Below, in pieces: positions 36,286 through 46,269 of a DNA stretch of 64,000 nucleotides. The position numbers and the translations under genes were made by a program. Position 1 is the first letter of the stretch; the number at the start of each line of letters is the position of its first letter. A model generated the notes under the pieces. The model saw nothing but the letters and a program-made list of their open reading frames with translations. It was not told the DNA's origin and searched no databases. The stretch lies in NCBI RefSeq assembly GCF_002006345.1, contig NZ_LZZM01000127.1:1-64000 (forward strand). Direction: 5' to 3'. Origin of the DNA: Clostridium puniceum (lineage in GTDB: Bacteria; Bacillota; Clostridia; Clostridiales; Clostridiaceae).

Positions 36286-36576
36286 AGTTTGAATGGGGTG
36301 TCTAAAAATAATTCGGTTTATTACAATTGAAAGTTGAGCTGTTAAAATATGAGAAAAATAAATATTAGATATAGAACTAATAGAGGAGCTAAGGGTAAAC
36401 TTAAAAGAATTATAGAAGCACTTGAGAAAATGTTATAGAAAGGCAATATTTCATACGCAAAGTAAAAGAATTGAAGATGAAATTGCTGAAAAGAATTGCA
36501 TTTAATAATTTTAAATGAAATAAAAGGGATTTTGGCAAAAACATAGAAATGATTAATAGATAGGGGATGAAATAGA

Positions 36577-38010
36577 ATGAAAAAATTTAAATTAACAAAA
36601 GTAATTGCTAGTTCATTAATAGCAATTTCTGTAATAGCATTAAATCCAATAGCAGCTAACGCAGAATGGATACAAGATTCAAATGGGTGGTGGTATTCAG
36701 AAGGTTCAGGTTATGCTACTGGGGAGAAAAAAATTAATGGAAAGGAATATTATTTTGATTCCAATGGATACATGACAACTGGATGGCAAAAGCTTAATAC
36801 TAATTGGCGCTATTATGATAAAAACGGCTCAATTAAAACAGGTTGGCTACAAGATGGAAACAAATTGTATTACATAAGTCCATTGGGGAAATATATCCTT
36901 GAAAACCAGTATATTAATGGCTTTTATCTAAATAGTGATGGAGTAGCAACTGCGTGTACAAAGGTTGGAGACTATGAAATTGATAAAGGAACTGGTACCT
37001 TAGTAAGATATAATGGAAATGATGCATCAGTAGTTGTACCAAAAACTATTGGTAGTGTAGAGATAAAAAGTATAGCTCTTCTAGCATTTTCTAATTGTAA
37101 GACTTTATCCAGTATAACAATTCCAGATTCTATAACAAATATTAATGCTTATGCATTTAATTCTTGCGAGAGTTTGACAAGTATAAATATAGATGAAAAT
37201 AATAAAAATTATTCAAGTGTCGATGGTGTGCTCTTTAATAAGATAAAAACAACCTTAATAAGATGTCCTCAAGGAAAAATAGCTAAAAACTATGAGATTC
37301 CAGATAGTGTAGTTAATTTAGGGGAGAGCGCTTTTAAATGTTGTTACAGTTTAGGAAGCATAACGGTTCCAGGCTCTGTACTGTCTATAGGAAGAGATAC
37401 ATTTGATGTGCATACAAATACTAAATTTTATGCGGAAAGTGAAAGAATAAGACAAATTCTAAATAAAGTAGGAGATATAGATGCTAGTAAAATAGTATTA
37501 GGGAAAGGGTATTATATTGATTCAGATGGGCATTATAGGGTACAGTATGATACAACTGTTGATGGGGATTCTTTAAGTAGTAATGGAGCTTTGACAACTA
37601 ATTTACCGAAGGTTGCTAATCAATCAGATTTTATTTTTAATTCGAGTGCTGGCATAATAATAAGATATAACGGCAAGGATGCTATATTGATTATACCAAG
37701 TGTAATTAATGGTGTTCCAGTAAAGGAAATAGGAGAAAATGCATTTAAAAATAATCTTAAAATAGTAAGTGTAACCATACCAGATAGTGTAACAATTATA
37801 GGACGTTGTGCGTTTGAAGGTTGCAGTAATTTAAAAAGTGTAACAATTCCCTTAGGTATAAAAGAAGTGAATAGTGAAGCATTTAAATGGTGTTCTAATT
37901 TAACTAATATAAACGCAGGTTTGATGACTGCTAGTTGTATTAGAAAAAACAATGCATATTATGAAAAATTTAAAAATAATACTACTAATAAATCAGGTTC
38001 TAATTCTTAA
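36577..38010 (+). CDS. Secreted protein with choline-binding repeats and BspA-type leucine-rich repeats
   Basis: 477 residues. A signal peptide (residues 1-29, KK...VIASSLIAISVIALNPIAANA) is followed by cell-wall-binding repeats near 30-120 (WIQDSNGWWYSEGSGYATGE, YYFDSNGYMTTGWQ, WRYYDKNGSIKTGWL). Two clusters of LRR_5/BspA repeats follow at about 145-280 and 360-450 (ITIPDSITNINAYAFNSCESL; VTIPDSVTIIGRCAFEGCSNL). It should be exported and held on the cell wall by the choline-binding modules, with LRRs facing outward. It is an ordinary clostridial surface protein, not part of the defence genes around it. Confidence 0.85.
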   Translation: MKKFKLTKVIASSLIAISVIALNPIAANAEWIQDSNGWWYSEGSGYATGEKKINGKEYYFDSNGYMTTGWQKLNTNWRYYDKNGSIKTGWLQDGNKLYYISPLGKYILENQYINGFYLNSDGVATACTKVGDYEIDKGTGTLVRYNGNDASVVVPKTIGSVEIKSIALLAFSNCKTLSSITIPDSITNINAYAFNSCESLTSINIDENNKNYSSVDGVLFNKIKTTLIRCPQGKIAKNYEIPDSVVNLGESAFKCCYSLGSITVPGSVLSIGRDTFDVHTNTKFYAESERIRQILNKVGDIDASKIVLGKGYYIDSDGHYRVQYDTTVDGDSLSSNGALTTNLPKVANQSDFIFNSSAGIIIRYNGKDAILIIPSVINGVPVKEIGENAFKNNLKIVSVTIPDSVTIIGRCAFEGCSNLKSVTIPLGIKEVNSEAFKWCSNLTNINAGLMTASCIRKNNAYYEKFKNNTTNKSGSNS

Positions 38011-38481
38011 TATATAAGTATTGCACTAAATTTCTAGCAACTTAAACACGACCTGTCACAGGAGTACTTCGGGGAAACATAATTTTCCATATATAAGCAT
38101 TGTACTAAAATATAAAGGCTTAAAGTGAAGTTACTTTTTTAATAGATTAAAGGCTGTAGCATTGGAATTTAATAGATTGACGGATCGGGAAAAATAATAT
38201 TAATATTGAGATTAAAAAATAGTTTTAAAATGACACTTCTTAATGAGGTGTTATTTTTATTATAAGAATGTTAGAAAGGCAGAATGAAATTATAGGGCAA
38301 TAATTAGAAATCTTTTTTTATATAAGCTTAGGAGAATATTGTAGTTTTCTCTATGTCCTGTTGTAGTTATATTTAATTTCTTAAATTATGTATATGTTGT
38401 GATTTAATATAAATATAGTGTAATATGTATATATAGTGATGCATATCTAATGTATAGAGTACTATATAAAATATGTAGAAA
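38011..38481 (+). other. Gene-free region with terminator-like stems
   Basis: No gene is visible. AATGACACT/GGTGTTATT with a T-run at about 38227-38255 could be a terminator. ATATAAGTATTGCACTAAAT at 38013 and ATATAAGCATTGTACTAAAA at 38092 are half-copies of the terminator stem at 39457, so the same 3' end seems to have been left behind more than once. Confidence 0.35.
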
Positions 38482-38496
38482 ATGGAGATGATAATT

Positions 38497-39282
38497 ATGA
38501 TATTATATTTTTCGGGAACAGGAAATTCATTATACGTAGCAAAGGATATAGCTACTGCTCAAAAGGAAGAAATTATTTCTATTTCTAAAGAGATGAATTT
38601 AAATAAAGAAGTATATGATTATAATTTAAAAGATGATGAAAAGATAATATTTATTTTTCCTATATATGCATGGGCACCACCAAAGATGGTATTAGACTTT
38701 ATTAGTAAGTTGAAGCTGAATAACTATAAGGGAAATTATATAAGTGCAGTAGCAACTTGTGGTAAAAATATAGGTAATACAATGGAATTGTTGAATGAGA
38801 AACTAAATAAAAATGGACTTAATTTAGACAGTGGATTTTCAGTAGTAATGCCCACTAATTACATTATATTAGGAGATGTTTTTACGCGAGAAAAGAATAA
38901 TGAAATAATTGAAGCTTCTAAACCTGTATTGAAAAATATAAATAAGATAATTAGTAATTTAGAAAAGGGTAAGTTTAATGTAGAAAAGGGAAATATGCCT
39001 AAAGTTCTTACATCTGTTATAAATCCATTATTTAATAAGTTTGCTATTGGTACAAAGAAATTTTATGTAACTGGTGATTGTATAGGCTGCAAAATTTGTG
39101 AGAAAGTATGTAATAATAATTGTATAAAAGTAGATAAAACACCTGTATGGGGAGAAAGCTGCTCACAGTGCTTAGCTTGTATAAATTATTGTCCAAAGAC
39201 AGCTATTCAATATGGAAAAGGTACAGTTAAAAAAGGAAGATATACAAATTCATATATAAAATCAGAAGAAATGTATAGATAA
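38497..39282 (+). CDS. EFR1-family ferredoxin/flavodoxin protein
   Basis: About 261 residues from ATG 38497 (GGAG ten to thirteen bases upstream). The N-terminal flavodoxin-like domain starts ILYFSGTGNSLYVAK, the FMN phosphate loop, and continues with IFPIYAWAPPKMV. Two [4Fe-4S] clusters lie at the C-terminus: CIGCKICEKVCNNNC and CSQCLACINYCPK. It is a cytoplasmic electron carrier combining flavin and iron-sulfur centres. The partner reaction is unknown. It stands alone, followed by an Ig-domain scrap and a terminator. Confidence 0.85.
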   Translation: MILYFSGTGNSLYVAKDIATAQKEEIISISKEMNLNKEVYDYNLKDDEKIIFIFPIYAWAPPKMVLDFISKLKLNNYKGNYISAVATCGKNIGNTMELLNEKLNKNGLNLDSGFSVVMPTNYIILGDVFTREKNNEIIEASKPVLKNINKIISNLEKGKFNVEKGNMPKVLTSVINPLFNKFAIGTKKFYVTGDCIGCKICEKVCNNNCIKVDKTPVWGESCSQCLACINYCPKTAIQYGKGTVKKGRYTNSYIKSEEMYR

Positions 39283-39283
39283 T

Positions 39284-39457
39284 GGAATATCTATAAATAA
39301 TATAGAATTACCTACAACAGTAGATGTAACATTAAGCGATTCAGCAACAAGTGTAGAAGTTATATTGGATAAGGGAAGTCCAGAATATGATGTAAATACA
39401 AAAGCAACATATACATTTATTGGTGTATCCAATTATAAAATATTAAACTCCATATAA
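39284..39457 (+). pseudogene. Bacterial Ig-like domain remnant of a surface protein
   Basis: A 57-residue open frame without a start reads ELPTTVDVTLSDSATSVEVI, then SPEYDVNTKATYTFIGVSNY, the pattern of Ig-like repeats in clostridial cell-wall proteins. It begins one base after the ferredoxin stop. It is a leftover of a larger gene. Confidence 0.55.
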
Positions 39458-39497
39458 GCATTATACTAAATTTATATATTTGGTGTAGTGCTTTTTT
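39457..39497 (+). terminator. Strong Rho-independent terminator
   Basis: AGCATTATACTAAAT (39457-39471) pairs with ATTTGGTGTAGTGCT (39478-39492), 15 bp with G-U pairs, then TTTTTT. Confidence 0.85.
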
Positions 39498-39674
39498 GTT
39501 AAGCAAAAATTAAAGAATACATTTTAGCGTAATATAAATTGCAAAAAAAAGAAATTAAAATTAGGTATATCAGAAATAAAAAACATAAAATGAATAGTGT
39601 GAGGCAATTTATGAAAAAATAGAATCAAGATCTATCTATAATTATGGAGAAAAAAGTAGTGAGGGTAAAAATTT

Positions 39675-40769
39675 ATGAAAAAATTTATATATATAATCTT
39701 TGGAATGTTACTAGTCTGTATTTTCATATTACCTGAGTCTTATTGTAATGGAGAAACTGCGGCTACAAGTGAAGCTGGTGATAGCAAAGTTTATGAGCTG
39801 CAGCAGAATGCATTTAAATATTATCAAGTTAAGCATAAAGGAGCTCTAGGAATTCCAATTTCATGTTCATGTGCAGAGTCTGAAGTGGGAGATATTAGAA
39901 AATATACAGTAGAGCCTAAGTATTCTGAATTAATCAATGGTAATAAGGTCGAAATAACTATTTCACAAGTTAATGTTACTGGTTCAGCTGATAACTTTAG
40001 TTCAATTTTGAAAGACAATAGATATATAAAGAACATAAAGCTAGATAAACTTGATAATAATACAGTAAAAGTTGATATTGAGACTTCTGGAAAAATAGAT
40101 GTTAAAGTAAGTCTAGTAAAAAGAAGATATTCGCAAATAGAAGACAATAAATATGAGTTCAAAACCTTTATAGATGTTACTTTTGAAGAAAAAGCTAAAG
40201 ATAATTCTAAAATAATAATTATTGATCCTGGTCATGGGGGATCAGAGCTTGGAGCAACGGCTAATTTTACTTATGAAAAACAGCTAAATTTGGATATATC
40301 TAAAAGAGTAAAAGAAAATCTTGAAAAAGCAGGATATCGTATATATATAACCAGAGATGATGATAGTAATGTAGGATTATTGGATAGAACAGACCCAGCA
40401 AATCTTTTAAATGCAGATTTATTTTTCAGTGTGCATAATAATTCACTTCCACTAGATGTAAGTATGCAATCTGTTCATATGTTTAGAGGAACTACGGTAC
40501 TATATAATTCAACTGCGCCAAAACCAGGAAGAGAATTTGCTACTATACTTATGAGGGAAGTATCTAGTACTATAAAAACTAATACATATCCACTTCAGGA
40601 TAGACCAAATCTTGCAGTTTTATCATCAGCATGGTGCCCAGCAGTACTTATGGAAACTACTGCTCTGACTGATGATGGTGACACAAAGATGATGATGCAT
40701 AGAATTAACAGTCAGAAAGTTGCAGATGCATCACTTAGAGCTGTAAACAAATATTTTAATGAGGCTTAA
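39675..40769 (+). CDS. N-acetylmuramoyl-L-alanine amidase (Amidase_3), secreted
   Basis: 364 residues. Signal peptide at residues 1-25. Residues 35-165 form a beta-rich AMIN-like domain. The catalytic domain starts near 178 (IIIIDPGHGGSELGA). Zinc ligands are visible: His in DPGHGG (183), Glu in YEKQLNLD (about 201), His in FFSVHNNS (about 253), and the catalytic Glu in LMETTALTD (about 327). It cleaves the amide between MurNAc and the stem peptide, for cell separation or sporulation. It is probably in one unit with the DUF5050 gene 26 bases downstream. Confidence 0.88.
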   Translation: MKKFIYIIFGMLLVCIFILPESYCNGETAATSEAGDSKVYELQQNAFKYYQVKHKGALGIPISCSCAESEVGDIRKYTVEPKYSELINGNKVEITISQVNVTGSADNFSSILKDNRYIKNIKLDKLDNNTVKVDIETSGKIDVKVSLVKRRYSQIEDNKYEFKTFIDVTFEEKAKDNSKIIIIDPGHGGSELGATANFTYEKQLNLDISKRVKENLEKAGYRIYITRDDDSNVGLLDRTDPANLLNADLFFSVHNNSLPLDVSMQSVHMFRGTTVLYNSTAPKPGREFATILMREVSSTIKTNTYPLQDRPNLAVLSSAWCPAVLMETTALTDDGDTKMMMHRINSQKVADASLRAVNKYFNEA

Positions 40770-40795
40770 ATAAACCGCATGAGGGGTGGATATAT

Positions 40796-42205
40796 ATGAG
40801 GTCAATAAAGATTATTAATAGATTTTTTTCAGTTATTATTATTGCAGCATTAATCCTTATATCATATAACACCAGTTCAAAAGCTGATACATCGAGGACA
40901 GATTTTGCGCATACAGATTTAGGCACTGTTTCAGGCTTAGCAGTTGAAAAGCAAAATCCATATGTTGAATATGCGGGAGTTGATCATTATCCAGTTATAA
41001 GTGGTGATACAGTTAAAATTAATATGACCTCCAAGTATGACGGAGATTATTCAGACTATGGTAATTATGATCCAGTGCAATATAGAGTGTTTATAGCTAA
41101 GGGTGACGATAAAGGATACAAAGAATTAACTAATGGATATTCAAATGATATGATTGCATACAATGAGTTTATTATAGAAGATAGTCAGCCGTTAACTGAA
41201 GGGAATTACAAAGTTATGATTTTTGTAAAGAAATCTTCATCTAATGGAATAGATCAAAATTCATATGGTGCTTATGACAAAATATATAATTTTAATTTTA
41301 TCTGCTATAACATTTCAAATGCTCCTAAAAATGAGGATTCAAAGGTTTCTAATTCATCAGGTAATATTGTAAATGATGGGATGGCTGTAGAAGATGATGA
41401 TTATATATATTATGTAAACAGAGTTGGAGATGTTTATGGAGCAGCCCCTGATTATTTATATAAAATAAAGAAAAATGATCCGCCTCGGAAGGATTTTTGT
41501 GACTTAAGTTATAATACACAAGTAATCCCAAATAGAGTGTGGAATCTTAATCTTGTAGATGACTGGATTTATTATAGCAATTGGAAGGATCCTTTTCATC
41601 ATAGTATAAATAAAGTTAAAAAAGATGGAACAGAAGATACATGGATAGCAAATGAACCAACAGGCAATATGTTTGTAGAGGGAAATTGGATATATTATGT
41701 TAAAAGAACTAACTCCCATTCAATTGATTTAAATAATATATACAAGATATCTTTAGATGGTACTTGTAGAATAAAGCTTAATTTAACTAGCACAGAAGAT
41801 ATGACTGTAAGTAATGGATGGATTTATTACACCAATATATCTGATGGATATAAAATCTACAGAATGAAATTAGATGGAAGTGAGAATATAAAAATTTGCG
41901 ATGATGAAACTTTATTTATGACTGTATGCGAAGATACTGTATACTATAGTAATAAGTCAGATGATAATAAGTTATATAAAATAAATGGAGATGGGACTGA
42001 AAAAGTGAAATTATCTAATAACAAAGCTACATTTATAAATGCAAGTTATGATTATGTTTATTATGTAAATTATTCAGACAATGAAAATCTTTATAAAATT
42101 CCAGTTAGTGGAGGGAAATCTGAAAAAATCACTAATGAGTATGGAACTAATATAACAATTCTAAAGGATAAAATATTTTTTGATACCATGTTTTATAAAA
42201 AATAG
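40796..42205 (+). CDS. Secreted DUF5050-domain protein
   Basis: 469 residues with GAGGGGTGG before the ATG. An N-terminal signal/anchor (residues 5-28) is followed by a beta-sandwich region to about 165. The rest consists of repeats of the DUF5050 type, GxWIYYxN...YKIxxDGxxxxKL (for example NGWIYYTNISDGYKIYRMKL, DTVYYSNKSDDNKLYKINGD, DYVYYVNYSDNENLYKIPVS), which fold as a beta-propeller. It is likely exported together with the amidase and may bind sugars or peptidoglycan; that is a guess from context. Confidence 0.8.
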   Translation: MRSIKIINRFFSVIIIAALILISYNTSSKADTSRTDFAHTDLGTVSGLAVEKQNPYVEYAGVDHYPVISGDTVKINMTSKYDGDYSDYGNYDPVQYRVFIAKGDDKGYKELTNGYSNDMIAYNEFIIEDSQPLTEGNYKVMIFVKKSSSNGIDQNSYGAYDKIYNFNFICYNISNAPKNEDSKVSNSSGNIVNDGMAVEDDDYIYYVNRVGDVYGAAPDYLYKIKKNDPPRKDFCDLSYNTQVIPNRVWNLNLVDDWIYYSNWKDPFHHSINKVKKDGTEDTWIANEPTGNMFVEGNWIYYVKRTNSHSIDLNNIYKISLDGTCRIKLNLTSTEDMTVSNGWIYYTNISDGYKIYRMKLDGSENIKICDDETLFMTVCEDTVYYSNKSDDNKLYKINGDGTEKVKLSNNKATFINASYDYVYYVNYSDNENLYKIPVSGGKSEKITNEYGTNITILKDKIFFDTMFYKK

Positions 42206-42285
42206 CAAAAAAGAAAACTATCCTCAAGATAGGGAACACATGTGCAATTAAATGCAAATTATAATAAAAATAGAAATAGGAGTGA

Positions 42286-42555
42286 ATGCTTATGAATATA
42301 GTAGATAAATCGGTTCAGGTAGTTACTAAGACTGATGGAGCAGGCATTGTAAAACCGCTATGTTTCTCTATTACAGATGATGATGAAAGTGGAGAAGTAA
42401 TTAATGTTGAAAGATTAGTTAGAAGGGATAAGGAAAAAATAGGTGGAGATTACATCTATACTTTTACCTGCGAAATTATAAAGGATAATATGAAAATGCT
42501 TTGTGACCTAAGGTTAAATTTAAGTACAAATGAATGGATTCTTTATAGGATGTAA
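42286..42555 (+). CDS. Small protein of unknown function
   Basis: 89 residues (or 87 from ATG 42292, which has a better distance to AGGAG). Beta-rich, with NIVDKSVQVVTKTDGAGIV and a final CDLRLNLSTNEWILYRM. No signal peptide. I do not recognise the family; no partner gene is close. Confidence 0.6.
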   Translation: MLMNIVDKSVQVVTKTDGAGIVKPLCFSITDDDESGEVINVERLVRRDKEKIGGDYIYTFTCEIIKDNMKMLCDLRLNLSTNEWILYRM

Positions 42556-42659
42556 TTAAAATTATAGCAGTAAGTTTATGTGTAAGAAGTATAAAAGTAT
42601 GCTAGAAACTACTTTTTGTAAAAGAGGACTTCAAAATTCAGTAGCGGTTGGATCAAAAT

Positions 42660-42806
42660 ATGAAAAAACATCAATATACTAGAGAGGAACTAATTGAAAA
42701 TAATAATATTTCATCAGCAATATTTCTATTAGATCAAAAGGTAGAGCCATCAGAATATATATGGTCCAGTTACACTATGTTTATAGGGAAAAAGAAGAAA
42801 AATTAA
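42660..42806 (+). pseudogene. Short frame resembling an Rpn-family internal segment
   Basis: 48 residues starting MKKHQYTREELIENNNISSAIFLLDQKVEP. The EELIENNNISSAIFLLDQ segment resembles the central region of Rpn-like nucleases, so this is probably another scrap. There is no good ribosome binding site. Confidence 0.35.
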
Positions 42807-42826
42807 ATAGCTTCGGATTATATTAT

Positions 42827-42866
42827 AAGCTGAGATTTTCTATATTTAGAAAGTCTCAGCTTTATT
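42827..42866 (+). terminator. Rho-independent terminator
   Basis: AAGCTGAGATTTT (42827-42839) pairs with AAAGTCTCAGCTT (42850-42862), followed by TTATT. A similar stem (AATCTGAGATTTTC...GAAAATTTCAGATT) stands upstream of the second SWIM gene at about 53910. Confidence 0.75.
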
Positions 42867-42867
42867 A

Positions 42868-42876
42868 TGTTATACT
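42868..42876 (+). promoter_or_regulatory. Extended -10 promoter of the second PLD-helicase
   Basis: TG-T-TATACT, 57 bases before the TTG start of the helicase gene. Confidence 0.5.
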
Positions 42877-42932
42877 AATAATTGTAAAACATAATTTTTA
42901 CAAACTATAATGTAAAAAATGGTGGTGGAATC

Positions 42933-45900
42933 TTGAAAGAAGGAATTTATGAGCAAGTTATTAATAATGAAATAATAAGTGAATTAGAAGTTTTAGATAT
43001 AAATAATCTTTTAATATCAAAGAAAAATATAGATAATGAAGAAGCTAAGGTAATTTTATCCCAGTATATTGAAGGTGTAATAAGAAAATCTCTTAATTAT
43101 ATTAGAGATAAAGAGAAAGAGGATAATGATAAATTATTAAAGCAAATTGAAGTTTGCAACAAGATAATTAATATTCTAGCCAAGGAATCTAATGAAGAGG
43201 ATATTAAAAAATATAAAATTGATGAAAGTGGAGAACTATTAACTTCACTTTACTTAAAAATTAATAATAAAAGAGCGATTAATGAAGGAAAAGCAGTAAG
43301 ACCTATAACTTCAATTTCTCAAAGTTCTTTATTTACTGGTTCTATAATGGAGCCTAATATGCTTAGTGAATTGAATAGAGAAATAGTATCTTGTGATTCA
43401 ATAGATTTACTCATATCTTTTGTTAAATGGAGTGGACTTAGGTGTATTATTGATAGTTTAAAAGAAGCAACTAATAATGATAAAACACTAAGAATAATAA
43501 CCACCTCATACATGGGTGCAACGGATTCTAAAGCTATTTATGAATTAAGTAAGCTTCCTAATACAGAAATTAAAATATCTTATGATACGGAGAGAACAAG
43601 GCTTCATGCTAAAGCTTACATGTTTAAAAGAGAGACAGGGTTTACTACTGCATACATAGGATCATCTAATCTTTCAAATGCTGCTTTAACTTCTGGACTT
43701 GAGTGGAATATTAAAGTTACGGAAAGAGATTCTTTTGATATCATAAAGAAATTTGAAGCTACTTTTGAAAGTTATTGGAATGATTCAGAGTTTATTAACT
43801 ATTTAGGAACTGATAGTGATAAAGAAAAATTATCTAAATCCTTAATGAAAGAAAAATATGTTGATGAGTCTCAGTTTAATTTTCTTTTTGATATAAAGCC
43901 TTATTCTTATCAAAAGGAAATACTTGAAAAGCTTCAAGTTGAAAGAGAAATATTTAAGAAGTATAAAAATTTAATAATTGCAGCTACTGGTGTTGGTAAG
44001 ACTGTAATTTCAGCTTTTGATTATAAACGCTTTTGCAAGGAAAATAAAATGAGCAGCAATAAATTAATATTTGTGGCTCATAGGGAAGAGATATTAAAAC
44101 AAAGTAGAGATACTTTTAGAGCTATACTTAAAGATAATAATTTTGGAGATTTAATGGTTGGAAATAATATTCCTACTTCATTAGAACATTTATTTGTTTC
44201 TATTCAAAGTTTAAATAGTAAGAATTTATGTGAAGTAACCTCAAATGATTATTATGATTTTATAATCATAGACGAATTTCATCATGCAGCAGCTCCATCA
44301 TATCAGAATTTATTAGAGTATTACAATCCAAAGATTTTACTTGGACTCACAGCAACTCCTGAAAGAAATGATGGTGCAGATATCTTTAAATATTTTGATG
44401 ATAGGATTAGTGGAGAAATAAGGTTAAATGAAGCTATTAACAGAAAACTATTAAGCCCATTTCAATATTTTGTTGTTACTGATATCATAGATTTATCCAA
44501 GCTTAAATGGGGTAGAAGAGGTTATGATATTACAGAATTAAGTAATCTTTATACAGGAAATGACCTTAGAGTAAAACAGATAATAAATAGTTTAAATAAC
44601 TATGCTACTGATTTAAATGAAATCATTGGACTTGGATTTTGTGTTAGTGTTGAACATGCTAAGTTTATGGCAAAAAGCTTTAATGAAAAGAACATACCTT
44701 CAATAGCTTTGCATGGAGATAGCAAAGAAAGTGAAAGGGCTGATGCAAAAAGAAAATTAGTAAATGGTGAAATAAAATTTATTTTTGTAGTAGATTTATA
44801 TAATGAAGGTATTGATATACCTGAAATTAACACTATTTTATTTTTAAGACCAACTGAAAGCTTAACTGTATTTTTGCAACAGTTAGGAAGAGGCTTAAGG
44901 TTAAGCGAAGGGAAAGATTGCTTAACTGTATTAGATTTTGTAGGTCAAGCTCATGGAAATTATAATTTTGAAGAAAAATTTAGAGCACTTATAGGGAAAA
45001 CTAATCATCCAATTAAAGAGTACATTGAAAATGGATTTTTAACTTTGCCTAAAGGTTGTTATATTCAACTTGAAAAGCAATCAAAGGAATATATCTTAAG
45101 AAATATAAAATCTTCAATAAATAACAAAGCAAATTTGATAATTAGATTAAAGAACTTCATATTGGAAACTGATATGGAATTGAATTTAGAAAACTTTTTA
45201 AATTATTATCATCTATCGTTAATAGATTTTTATGGAAAATCAGGTGATAGAAGCTTTTGTAGAATGCTTGTATTAGCAGGATTAAAAGAAGAGTTTTATG
45301 AAGAACAAGAGAAAGAAATAACGAAAAAATTAAAGAATTTATTCAGCATTAATTCTAGAAGATTCATTGATTTCATATTAAACATTATTAATGACAACAG
45401 CATTTATAATGATGATTTAAATGAAGAAGAAAAATTAATGTTAAATATGATGTATTATACCTTTTATAATGATTCGCCTAAGAAACAAGGTTTTAAATCA
45501 ATAAAACCAGGTATTATGTGTTTATTAAAAAATGAAAATATGGTAAAGGAAGTCGCAATTATATTATCATACAACTATAATAATATTGATTTTATAGATG
45601 AGAAAGTTGAACTTGGCTATCCTTGTCCGTTAGACTTACATTGTGAATATTCTAGAGATCAAGTTATGGCAGCTCTTGGATATTTTAATAATAATAAAAA
45701 GCCAGCTTTTAGGGAAGGTGTAAAATATTTTGAGGATAAATCATTGGATATATTTTTTATTACCTTAAATAAAAGCGATAAAGATTTCTCGCCATCAACA
45801 CTTTATGAGGATTATGCAATTAATGAAAATCTATTTCATTGGCAAAGTCAAAGTACAACATCTGTAGAGAGTGCTACAGGAAAAAGATATATAAACCATA

Positions 45901-46097
45901 AAGACTTAAATAGTAAAGTAGCTTTATTTGTTAGAGAAAGTAAAATTCAAGATGGAATAACCGCACCATTTACTTATTTAGGCTTATGTGAATATGTAAA
46001 GCATACTGGAAATAAACCAATAAGTTTTGTATGGAAACTGGAAAAAGAAATACCAGCTAAAATTATAAATAAAGCTAATAAGACAATAGTAATTTAA
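42933..46097 (+). CDS. PLD-nuclease/SF2 helicase with DUF3427-type C-terminus
   Basis: 1054 residues from TTG 42933 with GGTGGTGG six to thirteen bases upstream. Residues 1-130 are a helical domain missing from the paralogue at 7590. The PLD nuclease domain (about 140-290) has LHAKAYMFKRETG...YIGSSNLSNAAL, i.e. HxK with GSSN. The SF2 helicase has Walker A GVGKT near 353, IIDEFHHA near 445, TATPER near 473 and QQLGRGLR near 648. The C-terminal 380 residues include a region typical of DUF3427 (FVWKLEKEIPAKI at the end). All motifs are intact. It is followed by a MazG-like gene and then a DUF2075 gene, which looks like a defence module (inference). A short out-of-frame scrap (DISEVDILKDYFDKKTEKAT) lies just after the stop. 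Confidence 0.87.
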   Translation: MKEGIYEQVINNEIISELEVLDINNLLISKKNIDNEEAKVILSQYIEGVIRKSLNYIRDKEKEDNDKLLKQIEVCNKIINILAKESNEEDIKKYKIDESGELLTSLYLKINNKRAINEGKAVRPITSISQSSLFTGSIMEPNMLSELNREIVSCDSIDLLISFVKWSGLRCIIDSLKEATNNDKTLRIITTSYMGATDSKAIYELSKLPNTEIKISYDTERTRLHAKAYMFKRETGFTTAYIGSSNLSNAALTSGLEWNIKVTERDSFDIIKKFEATFESYWNDSEFINYLGTDSDKEKLSKSLMKEKYVDESQFNFLFDIKPYSYQKEILEKLQVEREIFKKYKNLIIAATGVGKTVISAFDYKRFCKENKMSSNKLIFVAHREEILKQSRDTFRAILKDNNFGDLMVGNNIPTSLEHLFVSIQSLNSKNLCEVTSNDYYDFIIIDEFHHAAAPSYQNLLEYYNPKILLGLTATPERNDGADIFKYFDDRISGEIRLNEAINRKLLSPFQYFVVTDIIDLSKLKWGRRGYDITELSNLYTGNDLRVKQIINSLNNYATDLNEIIGLGFCVSVEHAKFMAKSFNEKNIPSIALHGDSKESERADAKRKLVNGEIKFIFVVDLYNEGIDIPEINTILFLRPTESLTVFLQQLGRGLRLSEGKDCLTVLDFVGQAHGNYNFEEKFRALIGKTNHPIKEYIENGFLTLPKGCYIQLEKQSKEYILRNIKSSINNKANLIIRLKNFILETDMELNLENFLNYYHLSLIDFYGKSGDRSFCRMLVLAGLKEEFYEEQEKEITKKLKNLFSINSRRFIDFILNIINDNSIYNDDLNEEEKLMLNMMYYTFYNDSPKKQGFKSIKPGIMCLLKNENMVKEVAIILSYNYNNIDFIDEKVELGYPCPLDLHCEYSRDQVMAALGYFNNNKKPAFREGVKYFEDKSLDIFFITLNKSDKDFSPSTLYEDYAINENLFHWQSQSTTSVESATGKRYINHKDLNSKVALFVRESKIQDGITAPFTYLGLCEYVKHTGNKPISFVWKLEKEIPAKIINKANKTIVI

Positions 46098-46220
46098 ATT
46101 TGATAGAGATATATCTGAGGTTGATATTTTAAAGGATTATTTTGATAAGAAAACGGAAAAGGCTACAAACATAACTATTCAAAATTCTATTAAAAATTAA
46201 AAAGGCAATAAATAAAATTA

Positions 46221-46229
46221 TGATATAAT
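46221..46229 (+). promoter_or_regulatory. Extended -10 promoter of the MazG-like gene
   Basis: TG-A-TATAAT, 41 bases before the preferred ATG at 46270. Confidence 0.55.
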
Positions 46230-46269
46230 AAGTATAAAATACTGGTAAAGCATAGAAAGCGTGGTAATA

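Noticed and set aside
36360-36500. Possible Spo0E-like short frame (IELIEELRVNLKEL)
   Set aside because: A stop follows immediately and the SxxxLD signature motif is absent; similarity is only that of a generic amphipathic helix.
38050-38085. Possible tRNA or riboswitch-like piece around ACCTGTCACAGGAGTACTTCGG
   Set aside because: Only a tiny CCTGTCACAGG stem can form; no cloverleaf or known riboswitch core can be built.
46098-46197. Frame KFDRDISEVDILKDYFDKKTEKA after the PLD-helicase as a frameshifted C-terminus
   Set aside because: The helicase already ends with a plausible C-terminus and I do not recognise this piece as part of the family; left as an unnamed scrap.
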